Source: Glomus cerebriforme (lineage: Eukaryota; Glomeromycota; Glomeromycetes; Glomerales; Glomeraceae). From it: 14,086 bases of DNA. Within the stretch, counting starts at the first letter, position 1. Every line of letters begins with the position of its first letter. A program made the position numbers and the translations under genes. The stretch spans positions 110,731 through 124,816 of the forward strand of contig QKYT01000167.1 in the NCBI GenBank assembly GCA_003550305.1, in the 5' to 3' direction. The notes under the pieces were generated by a model that had not been told where the DNA came from, did not search any database, and saw only the letters and a list, made by a program, of their open reading frames with translations. Shown here piece after piece: positions 1 to 7,434 of this stretch.

Positions 1-850
1 CAACTACATTTTCCCTTAAATTTTAATTAAATTAATAATAGTTATCAATATACTTAAAACATTATTAAATTAATTTTAAGAAGGTTTTTAGTATCCATTT
101 TGTATATTTTAAGATATCTATTAAATATAAATGTAAAAATTAAGTATAATCTATATATATAATAAAAAAATTACTGTGGAACCTAACGTTTAGATTAGCC
201 TGTATAAATAGTCTTTAAATTGTGTAATGTGTGATTTGCCTGCGCCTGATCTATTCCATATTATGAATAGGTTCAGGTGAAATGAAATGGCGTACTGGAT
301 GATCTGATAGGTGGTGTAATTGTTAACTAATAAACCTATTGTAGAGATTATTCACTTGGTATATCTCAGCTTATTTCTGGAATATTTTCTATGTACATAC
401 AGTAATTTACTATATTCATTGATCCCGGTGCAAAGCAACAGGTTACGGCTAGTTTCATTATAATTTAAGATAACTTACTATTAAAATTTAATTATAAATA
501 TATCAGTTTATACATTTTTCAGTATACTTTAAGTATATTATCGTAATATAAGTATATTTTAACCATAAAACAAGTATGTTTTAAGAATATATATTTTTTA
601 TAGGGCATCAACTAAAAAAACAAAACATTGATATTAAATTCGGATAATGAAATATTGTTCTAATTTATTATTATTATTTTTTTTTAATAGATGATGATGA
701 AATATGCAATAATTCAAATTTTCATTTAGAAGAACAGTATCTTTTTTTTTAAAAAAAAAAAAAATTTTAAATTTATATTTTTATTTTTTAGATGGGTTTT
801 AGATTGTTTATTAAAATGATATTTACTAGTTTTTAATTAGTTTATTTTGA
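1..850. other. AT-rich non-coding stretch
   Basis: No supportable gene is visible. A GC-richer patch at about 230-330 contains the hairpin listed separately. A T10/A14 self-complementary tract lies near 740-765. The rest is A/T-rich with short homopolymers. Confidence 0.6.
245..277. repeat. imperfect hairpin
   Basis: CCTGATCTATTC (245-256) pairs with GAATAGGTTCAGG (265-277) around an 8-base loop, giving 11 base pairs with a small asymmetric bulge. It lies in a locally GC-richer patch. No role can be assigned; it could be a relic of a transposon end. Confidence 0.4.
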
Positions 851-989
851 ATTATTTAAACACTAAGAGTAGTAAGAATGTTTCACAAGTTTTTTAGTTT
901 GTAATTTAGATAATTTTGAAATAATTTAAACACTAAGAATAGAGTAGTGGATGTCTTAAAAGCTTCTTAGTCTGTAATTTAAATTATTC
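851..989. repeat. two-copy imperfect tandem duplication, ~70-bp unit
   Basis: Two units begin ATTATTTAAACACTAAGA (851) and ATAATTTAAACACTAAGA (921) and each runs through a TAGT(T/C)TGTAATTTA block before an AATT-rich end. The period is about 70 bp. Both copies are non-coding, and the differences between them indicate an old local duplication. Confidence 0.65.
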
Positions 990-1086
990 ATTTCTTTTTT
1001 TGTTTTAATAAAATTATTCATAATATGTATATATATATTTGATTCGATGATTAATTTTTTTTTAAATTTACCTCAAATAAAATAAG

Positions 1087-1342
1087 ATGCTGCTACAATT
1101 ACTCACTACAAATCATCTACATACGCCATTGACAATTAATATGTATTGCTCTGGCCGACAGCAAAAAAATCTGGATTACACCCTCAATTCACAGGAAATT
1201 GAAAATTTAATATAAGAATTGATTAACTTTGTATTGGACTTTTATTGAATAAACTAACTTATACACTTTTCAATTCTACATAGATGGTGAATGGGCCAGA
1301 TTTATAGTATTTAGGATGTTAAAACACAAAAGTTATCTTTAA
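1087..1342 (+). pseudogene. possible coding fossil, unrecognised
   Basis: A 42-codon open frame starts at ATG 1087 and ends at TAA 1213-1215. It includes the stretch MYCSGRQQKNLDYTLNSQEI, whose composition looks protein-like. A second stretch, DGEWARFIVFRMLKHKSYL, runs from 1283 to a stop at 1340-1342. Between them is an intron-like segment (GTATTG at about 1231, CTAAC branch-like word, ACATAG at 1277-1282). The frames on either side do not join cleanly and a stop precedes the donor, so this is at best a relic. No family is recognised, and chance open frames in AT-rich DNA remain possible. Confidence 0.22.
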
Positions 1343-1552
1343 TGATGAACACTATATATCGGGCAATCTTTCCATAGTAATGAGTTAAATGGCAAAATTA
1401 GGTACGATTTATAATAGTGATGAAATCACAAACTATTTAATGATCATTTTATTAGTAATAGTTATTCTACGGAAATCTGTAAAAATCATGATATTCTAAG
1501 GTGACCGTGGAATAACGTTCCATCATATACAATAACCATTTTAATTTACCAG
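1343..1552. other. non-coding stretch
   Basis: No gene is seen. It contains scattered short open frames only and one GGAATAACGTTCC near-palindrome at about 1509-1521. Confidence 0.5.
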
Positions 1553-1774
1553 CATTTTTCTTTTCGTATAATCATTTTTTCTTTCACATTTTTTTGCATG
1601 ATATTTCTTCTCGTGTTATCCTTTTTTTCTTCTACATTTTTTCTTCACGTTATCCTTTTTTTTCTTTTACATTTTTTTGCATCTACTTTCTTATCATATT
1701 ATACTTTTTTTTTCTTTCATATTTTTTCGCATTATTTTTCTTTTATTTTATTCATTTTTTTCTTCTTTTTCACT
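1553..1774 (+). repeat. polypyrimidine, degenerate tandem T/C-rich tract
   Basis: About 220 bases are almost entirely T and C, with recurring words such as CATTTTTTT, TTATCCTTTTTTTCTT and ATTTTTTGCAT that give a degenerate tandem pattern. Translations of this tract are strings of Phe, Ser and Leu and are artefacts of composition. It could be a microsatellite-like expansion or a pyrimidine-rich promoter tract. Confidence 0.7.
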
Positions 1775-1780
1775 TTAACC

Positions 1781-1840
1781 ATGGGTAAAAAAAATAGAAG
1801 AATTGCTTGTGCACCTAAAAAGCCCTTTCCAGGTTTCTAA
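1781..1840 (+). CDS. possible 19-residue peptide or first exon
   Basis: An ATG in the favourable context AACCATGG follows the polypyrimidine tract directly and opens MGKKNRRIACAPKKPFPGF, then TAA. It is very basic. A CAG/GTTTCT sequence near its end could be a splice donor, but no matching downstream exon was found. There is no recognisable family. Translation is possible but unproven, and the start context is its only support. Confidence 0.15.
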   Translation: MGKKNRRIACAPKKPFPGF

Positions 1841-2083
1841 ATAGCAGCTAGTTTAAATAATAAAATTTCCTTAAGATGTCTCCCACTATTTTCAATTATA
1901 CTAGGAGCTACATTTATTATAATGAAATCTATATAAAGGACCTTAATATACTGGTAAATCAATTTATTTTTGGTAAAGAAAAAGAAAAAAAAAAGAAACC
2001 AATTATTAATGCTTTCGATTATTAAGTTTTAGAGTACAGTATCTCTTGTAGCAATTTTTAGTATGCATTAACTGGGTATAGTA
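1841..2083. other. AT-rich spacer
   Basis: No gene is seen. An A-rich run (about 1977-1996) is the only notable feature before the foldback element. Confidence 0.5.
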
Positions 2084-2432
2084 CAAAATCCTGAAACTCA
2101 AAATCCTGACAGGCCAAAATCCCGACATTCGAAATCCCAAAATCCAAAATCCTGATAGGATCAAAATCCTGACAGGTACAAAATCCTGAAAAATTGGCCC
2201 ACATTAAGCATTAATGCTGATTGGAACTATAATTCATGATTTATTAAACTTCTGAAAAAAATCCCAAAACTTAATTCCGGGTGGCATTAAAGCTTAATGT
2301 GGGCCAATTTTGGGATTTTGTACCTGTTGGAATTTTGACCCTGTCAGGATTTTGAGTTTCAGGATTTTGTATCTGTCAGGATTTTGAGTGTCAGGATTTT
2401 GGCCTATTGGGATTTTGAGTTTCAGGATTTTG
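2084..2432. mobile_element. foldback element with tandemly repeated CAAAATCCTGA arms
   Basis: The left arm (2084 to about 2217) and right arm (about 2284 to 2432) are inverted copies separated by a loop of about 66 bases. The left arm reads CAAAATCCTGAAACTC at its outer end, and the reverse complement of the right end reads the same. The inner ends also match (GGCCCACATTAAG against CTTAATGTGGGCC). Within each arm the word CAAAATCC recurs every 15-20 bases, joined by GACAGG or AACTC linkers. This is the form of a non-autonomous foldback or MITE-like transposon. It has no coding capacity. I see no convincing target-site duplication at the outer edges, so the exact termini are uncertain. Confidence 0.75.
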
Positions 2433-2494
2433 GACAGCAACTGCTAAAACTACATAATTACCAAAAATATTACTATACCTTTAAATAAAAAATT

Positions 2495-2593
2495 ATGAGT
2501 GACGCAGTAATCATAAAGATTAAGCAAAACTTTGAAATCAACTTTGAAACAGCAGTTAGACATGTATGTTTTATGTACTATGGTTATAAATAA
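2495..2593 (+). CDS. possible small ORF (32 residues), unrecognised
   Basis: ATG 2495 opens 32 codons beginning MSDAVIIKIKQNFEIN and ending at TAA 2591-2593, just beyond the foldback element. The residue mix is less skewed than most AT-rich chance frames, but no domain, splice site or promoter supports it. It could be a chance frame or a fragment of a lost gene. Confidence 0.15.
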   Translation: MSDAVIIKIKQNFEINFETAVRHVCFMYYGYK

Positions 2594-3067
2594 TTAACTC
2601 GCAATAGCTCTTTCATATTGTTTAATAGTATAATAGGATAAATCAAAGTATATAAATGATAAATAATATAAATATTATATAAATTATGCTAGTTTTGGTA
2701 AGTTTTACGTGAATGTCAAACCTTCTTACAATATACAAATATCGAAATATGAGGTTTATCAAAATAAATTAAATTTAAACTATTGGTGTATATCACAAGT
2801 TCTATAAAATGTTTTCATTTTAATCTAAAATATAAATTATATAAAAATTGAGATTAATTATTTCTATGAAAAAATATGATACGAAATCACTATAATATTT
2901 TTTAAAGTCTTTTTTATAAATGTAGAAGTTTCTATTAATTTATATTAAACATATTGATACTCTCGTTCAGCAGATTTTTATATTAATAATTTGCTTGACT
3001 ATTGATATTTTCTTTGCTCCATATCTATTTTCATACATCTTAACAAGTTAATTTTGGGTTTGTGTGT
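2594..3067. other. AT-rich non-coding stretch
   Basis: No gene is seen. On the minus strand this would be the 3' flank of the kinase relic. Confidence 0.5.
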
Positions 3068-3172
3068 TTATTTGATTACAGAAAATAAATAATATGAACA
3101 ATTTTGTGGATGTATTATTGAGATTTCATCATCAGTCATCCATGTCAAAATTGGATTTATTAATTTCATCAG

Positions 3173-3330
3173 TTAACTATGAGAATTATGATTTATAGAT
3201 AAAGGAGTATGATTATAAATATTATCTTTAATTTTAGCATTAATTTTACCTGGACTATAAGAATTTTGATTTATAATTAAAGGAACTTGATTATGAATTT
3301 CTTCTTCGATTTCAAAAATAAGTTCACTGG
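3173..3330 (-). repeat. 26-residue internal repeat in the kinase tail
   Basis: The tail contains IHNQVPLIINQNSYS and IYNHTPLSINHNSHS, 26 residues apart, and the DNA of the two copies is clearly related. This is a small tandem duplication in the low-complexity C-terminal extension. Confidence 0.6.
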
Positions 3331-3760
3331 TCGTAGGATTAGATGAATGTACTACTATTTTTGGCAAATTTGCTGGTGGATATACTAGTTCTAAATCTCA
3401 ACAACTTCTTCAATATTAGAACGTTTATTGGGTTCTTCATCCCAGCATTCTGTATAAAGTCTAAAATACGATTCAGGCATTCCTTCAACTCTTTTTTTCT
3501 GATCTTCACGAGAAATTTTCAATACGACTTGCAAATTCTCTATGCCGGCAAATGGCTCTTTTTCACTTGATATCTTCCATAAGATCATACCAAAACTGAA
3601 GATGTCAGATTTTTTATTTTGTTTATACTTATTTTTCTTCTGGTCTTGTATATAACATTGCGTTTAAAGAGCCTGATACTGAGTTTGAAGTTTCTTCTTT
3701 TGACAAACCAAAGTATGCAATTAACATTTTGCCTTGATGAACCAAAACATTCTGAGGATG

Positions 3761-3833
3761 CTATATTAAAAAAAAAATCCATATTTTCTTCCTTTTTTTA
3801 TAAAAGCAAAATATATTTAATATTAAAACTTAC
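3761..3833 (-). other. intron 3 of the kinase relic
   Basis: The donor is TTA/GTAAGT and the acceptor AATATAG/CAT, with length 73 and phase 0. It splits the catalytic loop between HRDL and HPQN. Confidence 0.8.
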
Positions 3834-3999
3834 TAAATCCCTATGAAGTATGCCTTCTGCATGTAAACATAATAAACCTTCAGCTATCTCAAGAGAAATA
3901 TGGTATTTATCAGACATGTTAAAGGGGATGACTTTAGATATCCTCGTAGATTTCTGCCATCAGCGTATTGCAATATCATCACATAATTAGATTTATCAT

Positions 4000-4064
4000 C
4001 TAATAACAAATTTAGAGTTAATAACAAGATGGAATATTATTGAAAAATAAAGATTGAAATAAAC
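4000..4064 (-). other. intron 2 of the kinase relic
   Basis: The donor is AAAG/GTTTAT and the acceptor TTATTAG/ATGAT, with length 65 and phase 1. Splicing makes GVIKDDKSNYVMILQYADG, the normal strand-4/hinge region. Confidence 0.8.
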
Positions 4065-4128
4065 CTTTTATAACTCCTAGAAATTGATTAATATTAGGAT
4101 GATAGAATACATTTCTAAGAAGTTTAAG

Positions 4129-4179
4129 CTAATAAAATATATTATTATTATTTAAATGTCTTTGATTAAAAAATTTTAC
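4129..4179 (-). other. intron 1 of the kinase relic
   Basis: The donor is GAG/GTAAAA and the acceptor TTATTAG/CTT, with length 51 and phase 0. Splicing joins EFVRE to LKLLRNVFYHPN, which restores the expected alpha-C region of a kinase. Confidence 0.8.
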
Positions 4180-4414
4180 CTCTCTAACAAATTCACGAGT
4201 TGTTTTATATTTCAAAGTTTTTAAAGCGATCATCATTCTATGACTTTTCCAATATGCTTTATACAAATTACCAAATCCTCCTCCTGCAATTTTTTTCATA
4301 TTTGAAAATTCGGCATAATTAAAAGATTTTATACTATTTGACAATATTTGTACTTCAAGTCAATCTTTATCTTTAGATGAATCCATAGTGATTATCAAAA
4401 AATTTTTTACTATC

Positions 4415-4428
4415 TATATTTATATTGG
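4415..4428 (-). promoter_or_regulatory. possible TATA/CCAAT pair upstream of the kinase relic
   Basis: On the minus strand CCAAT (4428-4424) abuts TATAAATATA (4424-4415), about 30 bases before the ATG at 4386. In such AT-rich DNA a TATA-like word is weak evidence. Confidence 0.25.
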
Positions 4429-4671
4429 ATCGTAATTCCATAAATTTTGCGATTTCAGAATTTCAGATGAGACGCACAGCATGTGTAACAATAATCAAGC
4501 TTGCTGTTTTTGATTATGATTACCCAAACAAAAACTGAGCAATTCATCCTGTAATCACCTGGTAATTTAAATAATTTTATTATATAATTTTTATAATAAT
4601 TTCATTGATAAATTGATAAAGTCAATAAATCATTAAAATTTAACTCTTCATACATTTCTATTCTCTTCGGA

Positions 4672-4863
4672 ATGAATGAACAAAAAATTATTAATTATAA
4701 TAGGTAAGCATTCTTTTAATACAATGTTTGATTTTTTTTTGTTAAAGATATTTATTTACATACCTAATAATTTTTTACATTATTTTTAAGTTTGACCCCA
4801 TGGATAAAATCCGCTTCTCAAATTTCATTGAATGGACTTATTTTATTTATTACTGTAATTTGA
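4672..4863 (+). CDS. possible spliced microprotein (34 residues), unrecognised
   Basis: ATG 4672 opens a short exon ending AAT AG/GTAAGC. An 87-base intron (4704-4790) has a CTAAT branch-like word and a TTTTTAAG acceptor. Joining 4672-4703 with 4791-4863 gives MNEQKIINYNS followed by LTPWIKSASQISLNGLILF and a short hydrophobic end before TGA 4861-4863. The product would be a small protein with one possible membrane-inserting segment. The canonical donor, branch and acceptor with preserved frame are the only support. It may also be the remains of a longer gene. Confidence 0.25.
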
Positions 4864-5029
4864 AGTTAAATTTTTTAACAGTTAATTACTTCATATTAAA
4901 AAATGTGACCATTCACACGTGAAGCCTCTCAACTCCTTAGTTTTATAAAAAAAATCAATTTAAAATTTTGTATAAAAAGGTTATTATTATATATTTATAC
5001 GTTCTGCATTTTCACATTCGTAAAGTATC

Positions 5030-5130
5030 AATGAAAGATTCATTATTATTTGAAATCAATTTCACTAATTTACATTCATTGCTCCGATTGGTCAAAATAT
5101 TTCCAATTGTGATTGGTCAAAATCATATTA
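5030..5130 (-). promoter_or_regulatory. CCAAT-box block, minus orientation
   Basis: Two CCAAT boxes on the minus strand (5091-5087 and 5116-5112, within repeated ATTGGTCAAAAT words) are followed by a TAAATTAGTGAAA segment. An inverted, diverged copy of the block lies at 7260-7340. No good gene follows it on the minus strand. Confidence 0.35.
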
Positions 5131-5154
5131 CATGCATGGTAGGGTCTAAAAGAT

Positions 5155-5312
5155 GACCATTGCCGCTGACTGGGCAACCTGTTTCTATGCCTTCGGCGTA
5201 ACAGTCACCATTTCCTCCCCCCTCTCAGCCTTATGGCCTCAAGCCTCCCCTTCAGGGGATAATCCAATCTCTTTTTCAATTATTATTCCTAACCTCAACC
5301 TAACCCTAAGTA
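5155..5312. other. GC-rich island with CCCCTTCAGGGG hairpin and telomere-like end
   Basis: This stretch is far richer in G and C than its surroundings. It has a short hairpin (5247-5258) and ends in CCTAACC/CCTAACCCTAA-type words (5288-5309). An open frame of 73 codons crosses it (start near 5153) but the translation resembles no domain I know. Sharp edges and odd composition suggest a dispersed repeat or inserted fragment. Foreign origin and a structured RNA cannot be excluded. Confidence 0.45.
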
Positions 5313-5493
5313 ACTCCTATCTTATGCAAAAAAAAAACCCCCAATGCAAAATGAATAATGTAATTTATAATTAAACTAATATTTCAATCAATAAAAAAAA
5401 AAAATAAATTAATAATCATAAATTTTTAATACAAATAATAAAATTTTTAAAATAATTAAAATGTGTTTTGTTTTCTCATGCCATAGGTACTAT
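5313..5493. other. AT-rich spacer
   Basis: No gene is seen. It holds a run of A near 5390-5404 and no other feature. It forms the 3' flank of the minus-strand unknown gene. Confidence 0.5.
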
Positions 5494-5994
5494 TTAAACA
5501 TAATATCTTAAAGAGTTTATCATTTCTTTCTGTCCTTTTATTTGAATAAAACCTATTTCATCTGACTTATCATGCCATGTGAATAAACAATTATCACCTA
5601 CAATGACTAGCTTTTTCTAAAGATAATAATATATTTTTATCAATACAAGCAAATGTCTTTATCATCTTATATACAATTATATAAATATCATCCTATGTAA
5701 TTAAATTAAAGCATCTATTAATATTTAAACATTATGTATATTTAAAGTAGAATTACTACATTCCTTTAATACTCGATCCTCTACTCTAAAACATAAGAGC
5801 CTCTGTATACTAAGATAAGTCTTCAAGCACATGTTGCTGAATAAAATATTGAATATTTCAAAAAGTGGTAATGTACACAAATCTGATAAATGATCAGGAT
5901 AATGATTATTATATTTGTGAGAGTTTAACATGTATATAATGCTTACAACTGCATTTTTTGTTTCCTTTTGTACTAATTGAGGCTTTTTATTTAG

Positions 5995-6002
5995 ATTCTC
6001 AC
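5995..6002. repeat. left target-site duplication ATTCTCAC
   Basis: Direct repeat of the 8 bases at 6706-6713, immediately outside the left terminal inverted repeat. Confidence 0.85.
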
Positions 6003-6705
6003 TAGGGATTGGAATCGATTTGACCAGAATCGATTTAATCAAAAATTGAATCGAATCTATGCAATTCAATTAATCGAATCTAAAAATCGAATCTGAAATA
6101 ATGGATTTTTTAAAATTTTTGTATTGTGAAAATAATCTAGTTATTTTTATAACTGCAGCATTGTAAAAAAAATCACACCAGATTTATCAAAATTACTAAA
6201 AAATTGATCAACATAAAATTGATGCAAATAGCGCTGTTGTAACCCAAATCGGCTTATGTCCCAAATCAACCCATCGGCCTAAATTAGGAAAGTATCGTTG
6301 GTACTGTCTTAAGGCATTATTATAATGGGCTGATGATTTAGGCCAATGGGTTGATTTGGGACATGGTAAAGTTTGGTCTACAACATTTCAGATGCCAATA
6401 ATTTAGTTACCTCTCAAAGAACTCACTTGGATTCAAATATCATTAATAAACTTATGATTTTTAAAAAAGTTTATTTTATATTTATAATAAAGTTAATTTA
6501 GTAAAATTAACTTAAAATTTTATGTCGAAATTGCTGCGCCACAAAAAATATAATTTCTCAATGAAATTATTTTATATAAATTNGATTNGATTNGATTAAT
6601 NNAAAATCAAAAATNNAATCNTTAAATCGAATNTTAGAAATGATTAATCGAATCTTTAATCGATTCTCAAGATTCGATTTTCAATTGAATCGATTCCAAT
6701 CCCTA
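6003..6705. mobile_element. hAT-like MITE, 703 bp, with 8-bp target-site duplication
   Basis: The element begins TAGGGATTGGAATCGATT and ends with the exact reverse complement, an 18-bp perfect terminal inverted repeat. Both ends are flanked by the direct repeat ATTCTCAC (5995-6002 and 6706-6713), the 8-bp duplication typical of hAT transposons. Degenerate AATCGATT/GAATCGA words fill both subterminal regions, as is common for transposase-binding sites. There is no transposase, so it is non-autonomous. It also contains an internal inverted repeat and nine ambiguous bases. It sits inside or beside the exon border of the minus-strand unknown gene. Confidence 0.85.
6257..6363. repeat. internal inverted repeat inside the hAT-like element
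   Basis: The arms 6257-6284 (starting TGTCCCAAATCAACCC) and 6336-6363 are inverted copies of 28 bases with one mismatch, separated by 51 bases. The arms are less AT-rich than the host element, so this may be a small nested foldback element rather than part of it. Confidence 0.75.
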
Positions 6706-6713
6706 ATTCTCAC
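6706..6713. repeat. right target-site duplication ATTCTCAC
   Basis: Direct repeat of the 8 bases at 5995-6002. The identical copies suggest a fairly recent insertion. Confidence 0.85.
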
Positions 6714-6962
6714 CAGCAATGCTCTTGTATGACCCATATCAATGACAATACCATCATTTATTCTATAAATACATTTTTCTGATAACATCCAACTTGCTAT
6801 AATGATCATGTCTGGTATTGTATTATCATCTTCAACTCCTTCCCACACGTGCCCAACGCCATCTGTCGCATCAAGAATAAGGTTAATATCACTTTTCTTA
6901 CCAAGATCCTCAATTTCTTCATTTATATCCAAAATGGAATTAATGTTTGGTGGTATTGACAT

Positions 6963-7259
6963 AGTGAAACAGAATATATGAAAAGCAGCGTAAAAAAGAA
7001 TTAATTTCTTGTATTTATTACGTGATAATAATGATCAAAATTAGCAAAAAATCTTTATGTAGATCAAGGATGATAAAATCTCAATAAAAAATAAAAATAA
7101 AAAGAAACAATTTTAAAAGAGGATGGTAAAAAGTATATTTTATTTAATCAATGTAAGAAAATTTTTACGCTTAATCAATTAGTCAATCAATTAGTCAATC
7201 AATAAGACGCACCACGGAAATGAAATTTGACAAAAAAATGTCACATGATGTGCACGATG
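6963..7259. other. AT-rich non-coding stretch
   Basis: No gene is seen. It contains repeated TCAATTAGTCAATCAA words (about 7176-7202). It lies upstream of the minus-strand unknown gene. Confidence 0.5.
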
Positions 7260-7340
7260 AAATTAAGCCAATCAAAAATGAGAAATAATATTGACCAATC
7301 AGAACGATGGAGATAAATTAGTAAAACCATTTGAAATCAA
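7260..7340 (+). promoter_or_regulatory. CCAAT-box block, plus orientation
   Basis: CCAAT boxes at 7268-7272 and 7295-7299 are followed by GAACGATGG and a TAAATTAGTAAAA segment. The order and spacing match the inverted block at 5030-5130 (25 against 27 bases between boxes). It could serve the possible small gene starting at 7435. Confidence 0.35.
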
Positions 7341-7434
7341 CATTTCTTTTCATTTTTAATTAAAATAATTGTTTGTAATAAATTTTTTAATTATTATTTA
7401 ATAGTTAAATTGATTTCACAAATAATTATTTTAT

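Larger units (their letters stand above)
3068..4386 (-). pseudogene. decayed protein kinase (tyrosine-kinase-like type), four exons
   Basis: Read from ATG 4386-4384, it shows a glycine-rich loop (IAGGGFGNLYKAYW, about residues 33-46), the ATP-binding lysine in MIALK, an HRDL catalytic loop (GILHRDL before the third intron, then HPQNVLVHQ), KKSDIFSFGMILWKIS and the C-lobe end LYTECWDEEPNKRSNIEE. Three GT-AG introns keep the fold in register: 4129-4179, 4000-4064 and 3761-3833. Lesions are TGA at 4362-4360, a one-base loss near 3911-3919, an extra base near 3632-3640 and a one-base loss near 3391-3399. The DFG aspartate codon is TAC (3715-3713), giving YFG. After the kinase, a tail ends at TAA 3175-3173, and the same frame stays open to 3068. 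The family is clear; the decayed state is strongly supported. It resembles the large kinase families of glomeromycete genomes (inference). Confidence 0.85.
5494..6962 (-). pseudogene. unrecognised multi-exon gene split by a transposon
   Basis: Four protein-like segments lie in order on the minus strand. Segment 1 is 6962-6714, from an ATG, 83 codons, including SDINLILDATDGVGHVWEGV. Segment 2 is 5994-5731, including NHYPDHLSDLCTLPLFEIF and LSIQRLLCFRVEDRVLKE. Segment 3 is 5692-5597, including YKMIKTFACIDKNILLSLEK. Segment 4 is 5598-5494, including GDNCLFTWHDKSDEIGF and the TAA. Segments 2 and 3 can be joined by a 38-base GT-AG intron (5693-5730), which is unusually short. Segments 3 and 4 overlap in different frames, indicating a small indel near 5597. 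A 703-bp hAT-like element separates segments 1 and 2, and their frames do not agree even if it is removed. I recognise no family. The segments are Leu/Ile-rich and probably mainly helical. One gene is an inference from order, strand and style. Confidence 0.45.

Noticed and set aside
193..351. Minus-strand 53-codon open frame with GAGKS
   Set aside because: The P-loop pattern is incomplete (no Gly at the first position), and there is no start, splice site or other motif.
1598..1780. Long hydrophobic translation of the T/C tract
   Set aside because: Poly-Phe/Ser/Leu output is a composition artefact.
3585..3782. Minus-strand frame at 3585-3782
   Set aside because: It is the wrong frame of the same kinase exon, read partly through the intron.
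3343..3846. Plus-strand open frames at 3343-3570 and 3619-3846
   Set aside because: They are antisense shadows of the kinase relic; translations are Phe/Leu-rich.
5714..5730. A 17-base GT-AG option (to the ATTAATAG at 5714) for the unknown gene
   Set aside because: It is far too short to splice; the 38-base option to 5693 is already marginal.
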